Shown here: piece by piece, positions 22,684-32,303 of the stretch
Layout: every line of letters starts with the position of its first letter
How positions within the stretch are numbered: position 1 is the first letter of the stretch
DNA from: Candidatus Aenigmatarchaeota archaeon
Lineage (GTDB): Archaea > Aenigmatarchaeota > Aenigmatarchaeia > QMZP01
Length of the DNA: 47,811 nucleotides
Reading direction: 5' to 3'
Assembly (NCBI GenBank): GCA_030670085.1
Contig: DAOVCJ010000004.1
Location: forward strand, 1-47,811
Notes under the pieces: generated by a model
Database searches by the model: none
Seen by the model: only the letters and a program-made list of their open reading frames with translations
What the model was told of the DNA's origin: nothing
Made by a program: the position numbers and the translations under genes

Positions 22684-25600
22684 TCATCTTTCTGCAGGAC
22701 AGTAAATACCTTTTATGCATCTACCTTTATCCTTCTCTCCAAATGCTCCACACTTGTCCTTAACTCTTTTACCAGTGCATTGGGTATCAGTCTGTGTAGG
22801 AGAGCCATCCTCAGGATAACAGCATCTACAGCCACTACCTTCTTTTTTCAAATCCCCACATTTAGGTTCTTTCTCCCCATCACCGTTGCCAAATCCACCC
22901 AAACCATTATCACCACCATTGCCTGCAAACATAAAGTAGTATGGAATAAAGTTAATCATGTTCTTAAAACCACTACTAGTTGGGAGAACAGCAGCATTAC
23001 CTAGTCCTGCTCCAGACCTCGAAGCCCCTGCACCCGCTGCAATCTCTGCAGTTACCTTAGGTACCTCAGCCGCAGCCTCCACTGCCTTTTCTGCCTTATT
23101 AAATGCGCCCAACATTCCTGCTATACACACTGCTAGAGCTACATAACCCAGGACTTTCCAGACACCATGTTTCATTGTCAACTCCGTCTGTGATAGTGAT
23201 CCCGGGGTTCTAGCAGAATTCAACGCCTCTATTTGTGCCTTTATCATGTCCATTTCATTCAGGGTTGGTATCAATACTTTAAGGATGAGGTATGATGCAA
23301 GACAACCATAATATGTCCAACAGTCTGCACAACTAAGCCATGGACAACATGGGGACCCCCCACATAATGGTAGGCACGTACAAAATAAACAAAAAGCAGC
23401 GAGTATTATAAGAACCGCATATACCATATTCCTAGTTCTTTTCAAAGCATTCATATCAGCATCTAGGTTTGCCAACTCAGCTTCCTTCGCCAGAAGCGCG
23501 TCTGATTTTATTTTTAGTATTTCGAATTTGTCCCCATCCGTAACGGTTGTGTGAAGCAGGCCAGTGGATTCGATTGACAAAGAGAATTTAACATTTTCAT
23601 CAATCGTGCCTGGTGATATCGTTGTATCAGATTCTATGTTCTCTGGTATGATGGAGCATTCATATTTATTCCATGGAGGATTATCGGTTGCTATAATGCA
23701 GCTCCACATCTCATATTTTTCTCCATCAATCTCGTAAGAAGCAGAAGTAAGGGAGTAGTTTGCTTCTGGCTCTACATGCAACTCAACATCCAATTGTTTA
23801 TAAAAGACACAGTCCTCCTCTTCCCATCCAATCTCGCATTCTATGGGCCGTGGGTCAAATTTATCTATAACAAGACTGATTTCACCCACCGATCTACATC
23901 TTCCATAACCACCATTGGCATCTATATCACAATACTTACCAGCAGGACATGGGCAATCACAGCAGCAGGTTGCAGAGCTCTCTCCCAGATGACTCTCACA
24001 CGCCAGCGTCCTGTTGTAGGGCATGCAGCGTTCAGTCTCAATTCCCAGGTACCCGTCACCGGTTCCGCAGCGCGGCTTCACATTTATGACTATATTGGAG
24101 AAGCTTGCACTCAGCTCCTTGCTCATCAGACCAGAGCCGTTGTTGAAGCTTACGGAGTAATTTATGGTATTGGGACCAATGACTATCTGTTTTGTGCTCG
24201 GATTGTAGAATGGGGATGTCTTGTAGTCTATCACAGGGATGGATAAATTACATTGGAGTATATGGGAACTAGGATCAGCCCCGAAGCGTTCACAATCCAT
24301 GTTGCAGTAAATGCTACTACCATCACCAAACATACATGAAGTTGAGCCAGTAAGGCTGCTTGGTGCATTCTCCACATGCGCCATAAGAATGGTATAGTGG
24401 GACCTATCAGAGTAGTCAAATACACTCACCTCCACACCGTCCACTACCAGTATTATCCCTTCTTCTGATCTGCACGAATCCCCTGCAGTTGGTGCACCTG
24501 CATTTGCAGTGTCGCAATAATAACCTCCCGGACATCCACAGTCATAACAGCATGTTAATTGGTTTTCATCAGGTGTGCATATATCATCTCCACACCAACT
24601 GGACCCAACAGAAATCGTGCTGAAAACACTGCTAAAGTTTTTGCTTATGTCTCCAAGCGAGCCGTTCTTGTAGGTTACGGACATGTTCAGGGTTGGTATC
24701 ATGGAGTAGTCTATTGTTTTGTTGTAATCACTTATTATGAAGGTCAAAAGGCAGCTTGCATTGAAAACATTCGGGTCAGAGGATGAGATTTCTGAGCAGG
24801 AGACATCACAGGAAGCAGAGCAGTCATAGTAGCAATCCATTTCACAGGAACTCTCAACGATATTCAAGCTTAGGGGAGCGTTACTTATCTGCAACAACAA
24901 ATCTACCCTGTCCCCAGATATGTTGTTATGCGTATAGAAATGGGTCGGGTCTGCTGTTATCTGGAGATCCCAAAGGCCTATGTCCTGCTTACAGATTCCT
25001 GTGTTCGGGTCTGCACCATCCGCTATGTCACAGTAACCTCCCGGACATCCACAGTCATAGCAGCAGTTATCAGAATTCTCCCCCAGTTCTGATTCACACC
25101 CGTTCTCACCACACCCAAAGGAAGCCACTATTATGTCAGGGAACTGAACAACCAGATCCTTGGTTTTCGGGTCAGAACCGTTGGTGTAGCTTATTGTGAA
25201 ATTAAGATAGTTCGGACTAATTCTGTACTCTCCCTCCTGGCAGTCAGGCATCGGAGGAACAGTTACAGGGCAGCGGTAAATATCAGAAAATATCTCATTA
25301 CACTGTGTTGAATAGGTCGTATCGTTCAGCTTGTATTCACTCCTAGTCAGGTCCATATCTGATGGAGCATAATTCACTTCTGCTGTTACATTTATTACAT
25401 GCTCTTCATTGCAGTTTGTTATCGTTGTGTTTGGTGTTTCATACAGACTCAGGGATATCAGACTTTCCAGTTTGCATATACCCTCTATCCCACCATCACA
25501 GTAATAGCCTTCAGAACACGGACAATCATAACAACAATTAGAAGAGGATTCTCCCTTGTCTGTTTCACATATATCATTGCCACATAAGAAACTCGGGTTC

Positions 25601-26442
25601 AGCCTCAGTGTTATGGAATTGACTATACCTTGACTCGTGTTGGGGAGAACAAAGGAGTAGTCCCTTGTGATATCATCCATTTCATTTGTTGCGTGATACT
25701 CTGTGTAGAAATTCGGGGACGACTGCTGTAGCTCTGAAGAGGATACACTGAGCTCATAAAGGGCATCTGCTCCCTGGAAAATCGCGCCAGAAACCCAGAC
25801 AGGATTGAAGGGTATTGTCAGGTACGTCTGAATGAAGTCTCTCACATGTGTTGCAAAACCATATTCTGCATCCAGGTCTATCTCATCAAGGCTGTACTCA
25901 AAGAGATATGGTGCAGCAAAGTTATAGGTTCTCCTTTCTATCTTGTTCCAGATACCAACCCATACGGTTTTCCCGTTATCATTTACTTTGAAAAGGAAGA
26001 AAAGGTTTGCAACCTCAAGGCAGGAGCTCGGAGAGGATGAGCAAGATGTCATAACATGGGAGATATCATTCCATAAGAGTTCCAGATCCAGATCATTGTT
26101 GATAATAGTGTGCATATCAGGTGTTTCTGTTTCCACACAATCAGTGGGAGAGAGACCCTTGCATTTGTATACGTGGACACTCTCCAGATCGCTCGTGCCA
26201 CCATTGCTGATATTTATAATAATCTTTGCGTTGGTCCAAGAGGGACCGCCTATGTTCTTGATTGATATGCTCTTATCAATGAGATTCTCAGGCTCTATGG
26301 TAACACCGTATTGTTTAATCTTGTTTCCACCACCAACATCGTAATAGATGTTGACCTGAACAGCTCCAATAATGGGAAGATCAAGTATTAATACCCCTGC
26401 CAATATCGCAAACACGCCTATCAATACGTTTTTGTAGTTCAT
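22684..26442 (-). CDS. Large Cys-rich surface protein with C-terminal membrane domain
   Basis: This 1252-residue protein starts with a signal-anchor helix (VLIGVFAILAGVLILDLPII). The body alternates beta-rich domains with four Cys-rich modules of the form CG-D-C-E-CCYDC-CPGGYYCD (near nt 25470-25610, 24990-25120, 24470-24600 and 23890-24080). The C-terminal part has hydrophobic helices including an extreme Cys cluster (FCLFCTCLPLCGGSPCC, then WLSCADCW, near nt 23320-23400), a Gly-rich loop and a final Cys-rich tail. The DNA overlaps the upstream gene by 4 bp, so the two are translationally coupled. Disulphides probably stabilise the outer part. No known function. Confidence 0.82.
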   Translation of the reverse strand: MNYKNVLIGVFAILAGVLILDLPIIGAVQVNIYYDVGGGNKIKQYGVTIEPENLIDKSISIKNIGGPSWTNAKIIINISNGGTSDLESVHVYKCKGLSPTDCVETETPDMHTIINNDLDLELLWNDISHVMTSCSSSPSSCLEVANLFFLFKVNDNGKTVWVGIWNKIERRTYNFAAPYLFEYSLDEIDLDAEYGFATHVRDFIQTYLTIPFNPVWVSGAIFQGADALYELSVSSSELQQSSPNFYTEYHATNEMDDITRDYSFVLPNTSQGIVNSITLRLNPSFLCGNDICETDKGESSSNCCYDCPCSEGYYCDGGIEGICKLESLISLSLYETPNTTITNCNEEHVINVTAEVNYAPSDMDLTRSEYKLNDTTYSTQCNEIFSDIYRCPVTVPPMPDCQEGEYRISPNYLNFTISYTNGSDPKTKDLVVQFPDIIVASFGCGENGCESELGENSDNCCYDCGCPGGYCDIADGADPNTGICKQDIGLWDLQITADPTHFYTHNNISGDRVDLLLQISNAPLSLNIVESSCEMDCYYDCSASCDVSCSEISSSDPNVFNASCLLTFIISDYNKTIDYSMIPTLNMSVTYKNGSLGDISKNFSSVFSTISVGSSWCGDDICTPDENQLTCCYDCGCPGGYYCDTANAGAPTAGDSCRSEEGIILVVDGVEVSVFDYSDRSHYTILMAHVENAPSSLTGSTSCMFGDGSSIYCNMDCERFGADPSSHILQCNLSIPVIDYKTSPFYNPSTKQIVIGPNTINYSVSFNNGSGLMSKELSASFSNIVINVKPRCGTGDGYLGIETERCMPYNRTLACESHLGESSATCCCDCPCPAGKYCDIDANGGYGRCRSVGEISLVIDKFDPRPIECEIGWEEEDCVFYKQLDVELHVEPEANYSLTSASYEIDGEKYEMWSCIIATDNPPWNKYECSIIPENIESDTTISPGTIDENVKFSLSIESTGLLHTTVTDGDKFEILKIKSDALLAKEAELANLDADMNALKRTRNMVYAVLIILAAFCLFCTCLPLCGGSPCCPWLSCADCWTYYGCLASYLILKVLIPTLNEMDMIKAQIEALNSARTPGSLSQTELTMKHGVWKVLGYVALAVCIAGMLGAFNKAEKAVEAAAEVPKVTAEIAAGAGASRSGAGLGNAAVLPTSSGFKNMINFIPYYFMFAGNGGDNGLGGFGNGDGEKEPKCGDLKKEGSGCRCCYPEDGSPTQTDTQCTGKRVKDKCGAFGEKDKGRCIKGIYCPAER

Positions 26443-28313
26443 ACTTGCCTCAAGAGTTCTATACTAGGACAATGTGTCTCTACCTTATTCTTAATGCAGT
26501 CTTTTTGCCACTGTTCTGGCGCACCCAGATTACTACCGAATTTCGGTATGCTTATATGCAATTCCTTGGTGTTTTCAGGCAGATTGAAATTATCCACCTC
26601 AAAATATCCCACAAGTCTATAATCTGCAGGATCTCTGAGCTCTGCAACCACATCATATTCACCTGCAGGTATGTTATCCACATCAACCCTGTGCAGCGTA
26701 CACCCTGAACACTCTGCTGGATTATCCTCTGCATAACTTAGATTTAAGCACGCCCCTGAGAAATTTTCAGGATCGCTGTTCATTATAGGATACGGCTCCC
26801 CTGTTTGAGTTGAGGTGAATATTACAATTACACACTTATCAGTAACAGGATTTGAACTGCAATCAGTCCACTGATAATCGAAAGGATCGGGACAGTCTGG
26901 AACGCATTGGTGACATGATACAGGATCATCGTATTCATGACCATGATCCACTATATCTACTTCATTCAAGTAAGCAGTGAACTCAGGCTTCTTACAAAGC
27001 ACATAAGTTCCATCTATGTTCGTGGAAGAAATGCTCTTAGAGTAATAACCATATTCGTCACTATAATAGATGTCCAGCTGATATGTACCACACAATATCT
27101 CCCCATTAATGTAACCATTTGAACCCGATTCGCCTACAAAACAGTCACCAAAGTACGCAACTGCCCCTTCCAAAGGGTTCCCGCTGCAGTCAACAACCCT
27201 TATGCTTGCGGAGCAGGGAAGTTCTGTACAGGCTTCCTCCCCAGGGATTGTGGTTATGACATCACAGTCACCAGGTTCCATCCCATCTACATTAACATAG
27301 ATAGCGAAGTTGAAATCGTAACCAGTCTCGGAATCCTTGGTTTTTATAACAAGGGGATAGGCAACAGAGTACTCTATGTTGTATGCTGTATGACAACGGG
27401 GAATAGGAATCGGGGTATAAGCCAACCACTTGTTATTTTTTATGCTTACACTTCCCGATGATTTTACATCAAAGCCCTGGGGTAGGAATAGTCCAGGACT
27501 CAAATCCAGATACTGCTTTCCGTTCACACGCTCCACTGCATAAGTTCTGGAGTCAGGCATTTGCTGCCACCAGAGAAAGTGTGTCATAGTGTAAGTGATT
27601 ATGTCATACAAACCATGTGAAATATCCTGGGGGGTGAGACGAATATATTCCCCACACTTTGTCAGAAAACCAAATGTAGGCAAGTATTTGGAGTGGTAAA
27701 GAGACGCAACAGTAAAGGTTTCGAAGAATCTACCACCCTGTGAGGGAGCTTTGTTTATCTCTGCTACAGTATCCTTTGCAAACTCAAACAATTCCTTGAA
27801 CTTGGTAGGAACGGATATTCTATAGGGCTGGCTTATAGGATAACCCCGGAACTTGGTTGGCATGTAAACAGAAACATCTATCTTGTTGTTCAGTATGTTC
27901 ACGTCAACCCTGGAAACATTGCTCAGTGAAAGGTTCTTTCCAAAGAAATCCTTGATGTCTTGTGCGTGGATGTTAACATAATATCCTATACTAATCTCAA
28001 ATCTCTCCTTAACTTCATCAAGATTAGGAGAGATATCGTTCTGGCATATCTGCCAGTAGGGAACCCCCATGTTCATAAACGCAACGCTCTCATTCGGTGG
28101 TATTAAATAACCACCCTGCAATTCGATTGCCCTTAGGGAGAGTTCTGTACCGCTTGTTATTATACCCTCAATCATCTCCTGAACCATCTTCTGTTCTTCC
28201 CCGACAACAGGGGGCGAAACAAAACCCTGGGATGCATAGTAAATAACAATTGCGATGACAAGAAGAATGCCGATTATGAGTATGAAGCTTGCCTGGGCTC
28301 TCATATCACTCAT
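26439..28313 (-). CDS. Secreted protein with pilin-like class III-type leader
   Basis: This protein of 624 residues begins MSDMRAQASFILIIGILLVI. The RAQASF motif before a long hydrophobic helix resembles archaeal class III signal peptides (R/K-G/A-Q-x-S), cut by prepilin-type peptidases. The rest is a large extracellular region with a carboxypeptidase-regulatory-like beta domain (SIRVVDCSGNPLEGAVAYFG, then GEILCGTYQLDIYYSDEYG) and scattered Cys. The frame opens at a TTG at 28334, but the ATG at 28313 lies 29 bp from a TATA element (tattaatataattg). It is the first gene of a coupled pair with the 1252-residue Cys-rich protein, suggesting one surface complex. Confidence 0.78.
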   Translation of the reverse strand: MSDMRAQASFILIIGILLVIAIVIYYASQGFVSPPVVGEEQKMVQEMIEGIITSGTELSLRAIELQGGYLIPPNESVAFMNMGVPYWQICQNDISPNLDEVKERFEISIGYYVNIHAQDIKDFFGKNLSLSNVSRVDVNILNNKIDVSVYMPTKFRGYPISQPYRISVPTKFKELFEFAKDTVAEINKAPSQGGRFFETFTVASLYHSKYLPTFGFLTKCGEYIRLTPQDISHGLYDIITYTMTHFLWWQQMPDSRTYAVERVNGKQYLDLSPGLFLPQGFDVKSSGSVSIKNNKWLAYTPIPIPRCHTAYNIEYSVAYPLVIKTKDSETGYDFNFAIYVNVDGMEPGDCDVITTIPGEEACTELPCSASIRVVDCSGNPLEGAVAYFGDCFVGESGSNGYINGEILCGTYQLDIYYSDEYGYYSKSISSTNIDGTYVLCKKPEFTAYLNEVDIVDHGHEYDDPVSCHQCVPDCPDPFDYQWTDCSSNPVTDKCVIVIFTSTQTGEPYPIMNSDPENFSGACLNLSYAEDNPAECSGCTLHRVDVDNIPAGEYDVVAELRDPADYRLVGYFEVDNFNLPENTKELHISIPKFGSNLGAPEQWQKDCIKNKVETHCPSIELLRQV

Positions 28314-28373
28314 ATTATAATATTGTTTATACAATTATATTAATAGCTGGTAATTATAATTCCAAGTGGTTTT

Positions 28374-31298
28374 ATGTTCACAAAGGATTCCCTGAGAAAG
28401 GATTTCGCAAGGGACTGGAAGAAGCATTACCAGGTCAAACTCTTCAAGGAGATGAGTTTTCACAGAAAAACCTGTCACAAATGTGGGAAACATTTCTGGA
28501 CCTTGGATGAGAAGAGAAAAACATGTCCAGATCCACCATGCGAGAATTACGGATTCATAGGGAACCCCATAACAAAGCGAAAATGGGATTATATAGAGAC
28601 CTGGAAACAGTTTGAAAGGTTCTTCAAGAAGGAAGGTCACACCTCGATCCCTAGGTATCCTGTTATAGACAGATGGAGGCCTGACCTTTTCTTCACTATC
28701 GCTTCTATCCAGGATTTTCAGAGAATAGACCAGGGGAATATCGTGTTTGAATATCCAGCAGACCCACTGGTAGTTCCGCAGATGTGTATGAGATTTAACG
28801 ACATACCGAATGTTGGAATAACAGGACGTCATCATACATCCTTCATAATGCCTGGACAGCATTCTTTCGGGAAATATTGGAAGGACCGATGCATCGAACT
28901 GAATTTCAAATTTCTGAACAGGGTCATGGGGATACCGGAAAGGGAGATAACCTATGTTGAGGATGTATGGGCAATGCCAGACTTCTCTGCATTCGGTCCC
29001 TGTATAGAAACCTACTCCAGGGGTCTGGAACTCGTTAACTCTGTTTTCATGCAGTTCACCAAGGTTGAAAATAAATGGAAAGAGCTGCCGAAAAAAGTTG
29101 TGGATGTAGGCTGGGGACATGAGAGACTGGTTTGGTTTACGCAGGGGACCCCCACTGGGTACGATGCGGTTTTTGGTCCTGTTGTGAAGTGGGCAAAGAA
29201 AAAGGCAGGTCTGCACGATTCAGAACTCTTTGACAGATACTCAATCCTTTCTGGGGGGCTGGATTTTGATCAGGCCCACGATCTGAAAAAAATCAGGAAT
29301 AACATAGCGAGGAGACTTGGTGTGAAAGTTACGACTTTGAATGAGGTTGTGGAACCCATGCAGGTGCTCTATGCGATAGTGGATCATGTAAAAACCCTTC
29401 TCTTTGCCATAGCAGACGGTGGAATTCCTTCAAATGTCGGGGGTGGATACAACCTGAGGGTTTTGCTCAGGAGGGCCTTATCCTTCCTAAAGGAATTCGA
29501 ATTTGACATGGAACTTGAAAAGATTGCTGGACTGCATGCCAAACACCTACATCCAATGTTCCCTGAGATTACGAACGGAATCGACCCCTTCTCAAAAATC
29601 CTCTCCATAGAAAGGGAAAGATATGAGAAAACAATGGAGAAGGCAGGGCTGCTCATAAAGAGGGAACTGGAAAAGAGAAGAATAGATGAGAAAACCCTGA
29701 TAAAATTCTACATATCCCATGGGATTTCACCAGAGCTTGTTGAGAAGGTTGCAAGGGAAAAGAAGATCAAAGTTGACATGCCAGAGGATTTCTATGTTAA
29801 GATAACAGAGCAGCACATGGTAGGGGAGAAGGACGTTGAGAAGGAAAGGGTATGGGTTGATATTACAGGAATACCCAGAACAAAACTCCTTTACTACAGC
29901 AAGCCCTACAAGAAGAATTTCAAGGCAAAGGTCCTGAAAACAACCAAGTCAGGGAGCGATTTATGGGTAATCCTTGATAAAACGTTGTTCTACCCAGAGG
30001 GTGGGGGACAGCCAACCGATGTTGGGATACTGACAATAGGAGACAAGGAGTTCAAGGTCAAGGATGTCCAGAAGATAGGGAACGTTGTTGTGCACAATAT
30101 CGGGAAAGCAGGGGGATTGAAAAAGAACCAGTCTGTGAAGGGAAGGATAGACTGGGAGAGGAGACACCAGCTGATGAGGATGCACACAAGTACCCACATA
30201 GTTGCCGGAGCCGCTAGGAAGGTTGTTGGTTCGCACATATGGCAGGCCGGCGCACAAAAGGGGATGGATTCCTCAAGGATTGATCTGACCCACTACAAGG
30301 GTTTCACTGACGAGGAGATAGAGAAGATAGAGAAGATTGCGAATGATGCTGTTAGTAGAAATTTTGTTGTTGATAAGGAATTCCTACCAAGGAATATTGC
30401 GGAGAAGAAATATGGTTTTGTTCTCTACCAGGGAGGAGCCTCACCAGGGAAGATGGTAAGGGTGATAAACATAGGACATGGCTTTGATGCAGAAGCGTGC
30501 GGTGGGATGCATCTGGATAAGACAGGAGAAGCGGAAATGATAAAGATCATAAGAACAGAGAGAATCAAGGACGGTGTTAACAGAATAGAATTCACTTCAG
30601 GCAAAAGGGCGCATGAATTCGTCCAGGAGCAAGAGAGGATAGCCAGGGAGACTCTCAAAGTCTTGGAAGATCTTGGTCTTCAAGAAAGAATAACCGATAT
30701 TATGAGTAAGGATATGGATGTTCACAAAGAGCTTGAGAAGGCATCAAGGATTTTTTCAATAGAAACAAAGCAGCTGCCAAAAACCATTGAGAGGTTTTTC
30801 AGAGAGATCAAGGAAGACCATTCGCAAACAGAGGGAATGAAGAAGCAGCTCGAGATCCCAGGAGAGGAGATGGAATTGAAGGAAATCCTTGAAGAAAAGC
30901 TGAGACCAGTGGAGACGTTTGAGGATCTCTCAAAAATAATATTCGAATTCTGGAAGGACCAAAGGAAGGAGATTGAAAACCTCAGGAATGAGGTTGCGAG
31001 GGGTAAAGCGAAAGAGCTGCTTTTCAAGGCAAAGAAGGATAAGGTTTTCGAGGTTGTGAGCGGGGACAGAAAAGAGCTCATAGAGATCGCAAATGAGCTC
31101 CTTACCACGAACCCGGAGCTAACAGTTATACTTTCAAACGAAGCCGGAGATATAATAGGCATGAGCAGGACAAGGGATATGGGTAAGCTAATAGGGGAGA
31201 TATGTGAGAAATCAGGAGGGTCAGGCGGAGGAAACAAAGAGCTCGCGCAGGGCAGGGTTGAGCTCTCAAAACTGCTTAAAATAATGGGAAGCGTTTAG
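28374..31298 (+). CDS. alaS: Alanyl-tRNA synthetase, archaeal type
   Basis: The protein has 974 residues. The archaeal N-terminal extension with a zinc-binding pair (TCHKCGKHFWTL, then TCPDPPC) precedes the class II catalytic core (QDFQRIDQGN; GQHSFGKYWKDR; VWAMPDFSAFGPCIE). The editing domain has HTSTHIVAGAARKVVG and the distal CGGMH zinc motif. The C-terminal domain ends with a Gly-rich SGGSGGGNKELAQG, as in the DHHA1-like region. The TATA-like ggtaattataattcc lies about 24 bp before the ATG, so it is leaderless. It overlaps the convergent gene by 4 bp. Confidence 0.97.
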   Translation: MFTKDSLRKDFARDWKKHYQVKLFKEMSFHRKTCHKCGKHFWTLDEKRKTCPDPPCENYGFIGNPITKRKWDYIETWKQFERFFKKEGHTSIPRYPVIDRWRPDLFFTIASIQDFQRIDQGNIVFEYPADPLVVPQMCMRFNDIPNVGITGRHHTSFIMPGQHSFGKYWKDRCIELNFKFLNRVMGIPEREITYVEDVWAMPDFSAFGPCIETYSRGLELVNSVFMQFTKVENKWKELPKKVVDVGWGHERLVWFTQGTPTGYDAVFGPVVKWAKKKAGLHDSELFDRYSILSGGLDFDQAHDLKKIRNNIARRLGVKVTTLNEVVEPMQVLYAIVDHVKTLLFAIADGGIPSNVGGGYNLRVLLRRALSFLKEFEFDMELEKIAGLHAKHLHPMFPEITNGIDPFSKILSIERERYEKTMEKAGLLIKRELEKRRIDEKTLIKFYISHGISPELVEKVAREKKIKVDMPEDFYVKITEQHMVGEKDVEKERVWVDITGIPRTKLLYYSKPYKKNFKAKVLKTTKSGSDLWVILDKTLFYPEGGGQPTDVGILTIGDKEFKVKDVQKIGNVVVHNIGKAGGLKKNQSVKGRIDWERRHQLMRMHTSTHIVAGAARKVVGSHIWQAGAQKGMDSSRIDLTHYKGFTDEEIEKIEKIANDAVSRNFVVDKEFLPRNIAEKKYGFVLYQGGASPGKMVRVINIGHGFDAEACGGMHLDKTGEAEMIKIIRTERIKDGVNRIEFTSGKRAHEFVQEQERIARETLKVLEDLGLQERITDIMSKDMDVHKELEKASRIFSIETKQLPKTIERFFREIKEDHSQTEGMKKQLEIPGEEMELKEILEEKLRPVETFEDLSKIIFEFWKDQRKEIENLRNEVARGKAKELLFKAKKDKVFEVVSGDRKELIEIANELLTTNPELTVILSNEAGDIIGMSRTRDMGKLIGEICEKSGGSGGGNKELAQGRVELSKLLKIMGSV

Positions 31299-31738
31299 AT
31301 AAGGCACTCTATTGGCTGTGCCATTGCTATACCACAAAAAACCTCAAGGAGGTTTTTCTCAATTATGGTTTTGTTCTCAAGGTTCACAATCGCTCCACCG
31401 GCCCCAATCATCTTTAGCATGCTCTGGTTGGTTTGGTTTACAACAACCTCCTCCAGAACTACAAAGTCCTTGAACCTGTTCGCAAAGGATTCCAGTACCA
31501 TATTTTTCTCAAGACAATCTTCACAATCAATCGTATAGAAGTCCTCTATCAAAACCCTCCCGCTTCTCAGGATGAAAAGGGTTTCATCTGTTGTTAGCTG
31601 TCTCTTTACTATGTTCGGAATCTGAGGCGCCTCAGGACCGGTTGGTATGGTGGTGTTAATCAATGCGAATCCCGCAACAGAGACTATCATTATCAAACCA
31701 ATAAATATTGCCATGAACCTCTCTGTTCTCGTAGCCAT
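31295..31738 (-). CDS. Membrane-anchored thioredoxin-like protein
   Basis: The protein has 147 residues. An N-terminal signal-anchor (MATRTERFMAIFIGLIMIVS) is followed by a small domain with LIEDFYTIDCEDCLEKNMVL, where CEDC occupies the place of a thioredoxin CxxC after the first strand, then FKDFVVLEEVVVN and GAGGAIVNLENKTIIEKN. The order fits a thioredoxin fold, but the usual cis-Pro is not clear, so the call is tentative. It starts 4 nt after the nitroreductase stop with a strong GAGAGGTGGGG ribosome site, so both are in one operon, pointing to envelope redox chemistry. Confidence 0.62.
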   Translation of the reverse strand: MATRTERFMAIFIGLIMIVSVAGFALINTTIPTGPEAPQIPNIVKRQLTTDETLFILRSGRVLIEDFYTIDCEDCLEKNMVLESFANRFKDFVVLEEVVVNQTNQSMLKMIGAGGAIVNLENKTIIEKNLLEVFCGIAMAQPIECLI

Positions 31739-31742
31739 ATGC

Positions 31743-32267
31743 TCATCCCCACCTCTCCATGTGCAAAACTTCTTTTATGTCTCTTCTCTTTGGTTTTTTT
31801 GAAACCTCTGCCGGGTAACCCAATGTTATTATTGCCAAAGGTCTTATATTGGTTGGTAGGACAAGGATATCCCTGAGCGTGCTCTCATTAAAGGCCCCAA
31901 CCCAGCAGGAACCAACCTCCTTCTCCCACGCAGCCAGGAGAAGATTCTGGATGGCAGCTGATGTGTTTTGAATGGAGTAAAGGGTTTCTCCCCTTGTCCC
32001 GTAAGCAGCAGAGATTCTGTCAAGGTCAGAGCACACAACCAAAACCACAGGCGCCCTGGCAATGAAGTCCTGTTCCCACGCAGCTGCAGCAATCTTTGTT
32101 TTTGTTTCCAGGTTTCTGATAATGATAAACTCCCAGTCCTGAACATTCCCTGAAGAAGGTGCATGGGTTGCGGCCTCGATAATCTCTTTAACAATCTCCT
32201 CTGGTATGGGATCCGGTTTGTAATCCCTAACACTTCTCCTTTCCCTTATGCATTCCATGGTCTGCAT
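31743..32267 (-). CDS. Nitroreductase-family flavoprotein
   Basis: This protein of 174 residues shows IRERRSVRDYKPDPIPEEIV, then THAPSSGNVQDWEFIII, the flavin phosphate-binding start of FMN nitroreductases, and the C-terminal LATITLGYPAE-like segment (PLAIITLGYPAEVSKKPKR). These enzymes reduce nitro compounds, quinones or flavins with NAD(P)H, and the natural substrate is unknown. The frame runs open to 32711 across the opposing PHP gene, but the TATA-like tatttattaatc centred near 32294 puts a leaderless start at the ATG at 32267. It is followed by the thioredoxin-like gene. Confidence 0.88.
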   Translation of the reverse strand: MQTMECIRERRSVRDYKPDPIPEEIVKEIIEAATHAPSSGNVQDWEFIIIRNLETKTKIAAAAWEQDFIARAPVVLVVCSDLDRISAAYGTRGETLYSIQNTSAAIQNLLLAAWEKEVGSCWVGAFNESTLRDILVLPTNIRPLAIITLGYPAEVSKKPKRRDIKEVLHMERWG

Positions 32268-32269
32268 GG

Positions 32270-32301
32270 TTTTAAATTTAATCCAGATTAATAAATACTT
32301 T
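32270..32301. promoter_or_regulatory. Overlapping divergent promoters of the nitroreductase and PHP genes
   Basis: The 36-bp gap between the two ATGs carries a plus-strand TATA-like ttttaaatttaatcc (32270-32284, about 29 bp before 32304) and a minus-strand TATA-like tatttattaatc (near 32287-32299, about 27 bp before 32267). Each promoter covers the start region of the other, so the two genes probably compete for polymerase. Confidence 0.5.
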
Positions 32302-32303
32302 GT

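Noticed and set aside
28335-29216. A 293-codon open frame on the minus strand
   Set aside because: It lies entirely opposite the alanyl-tRNA synthetase gene, shows no recognisable motif, and reads as a codon-bias shadow.
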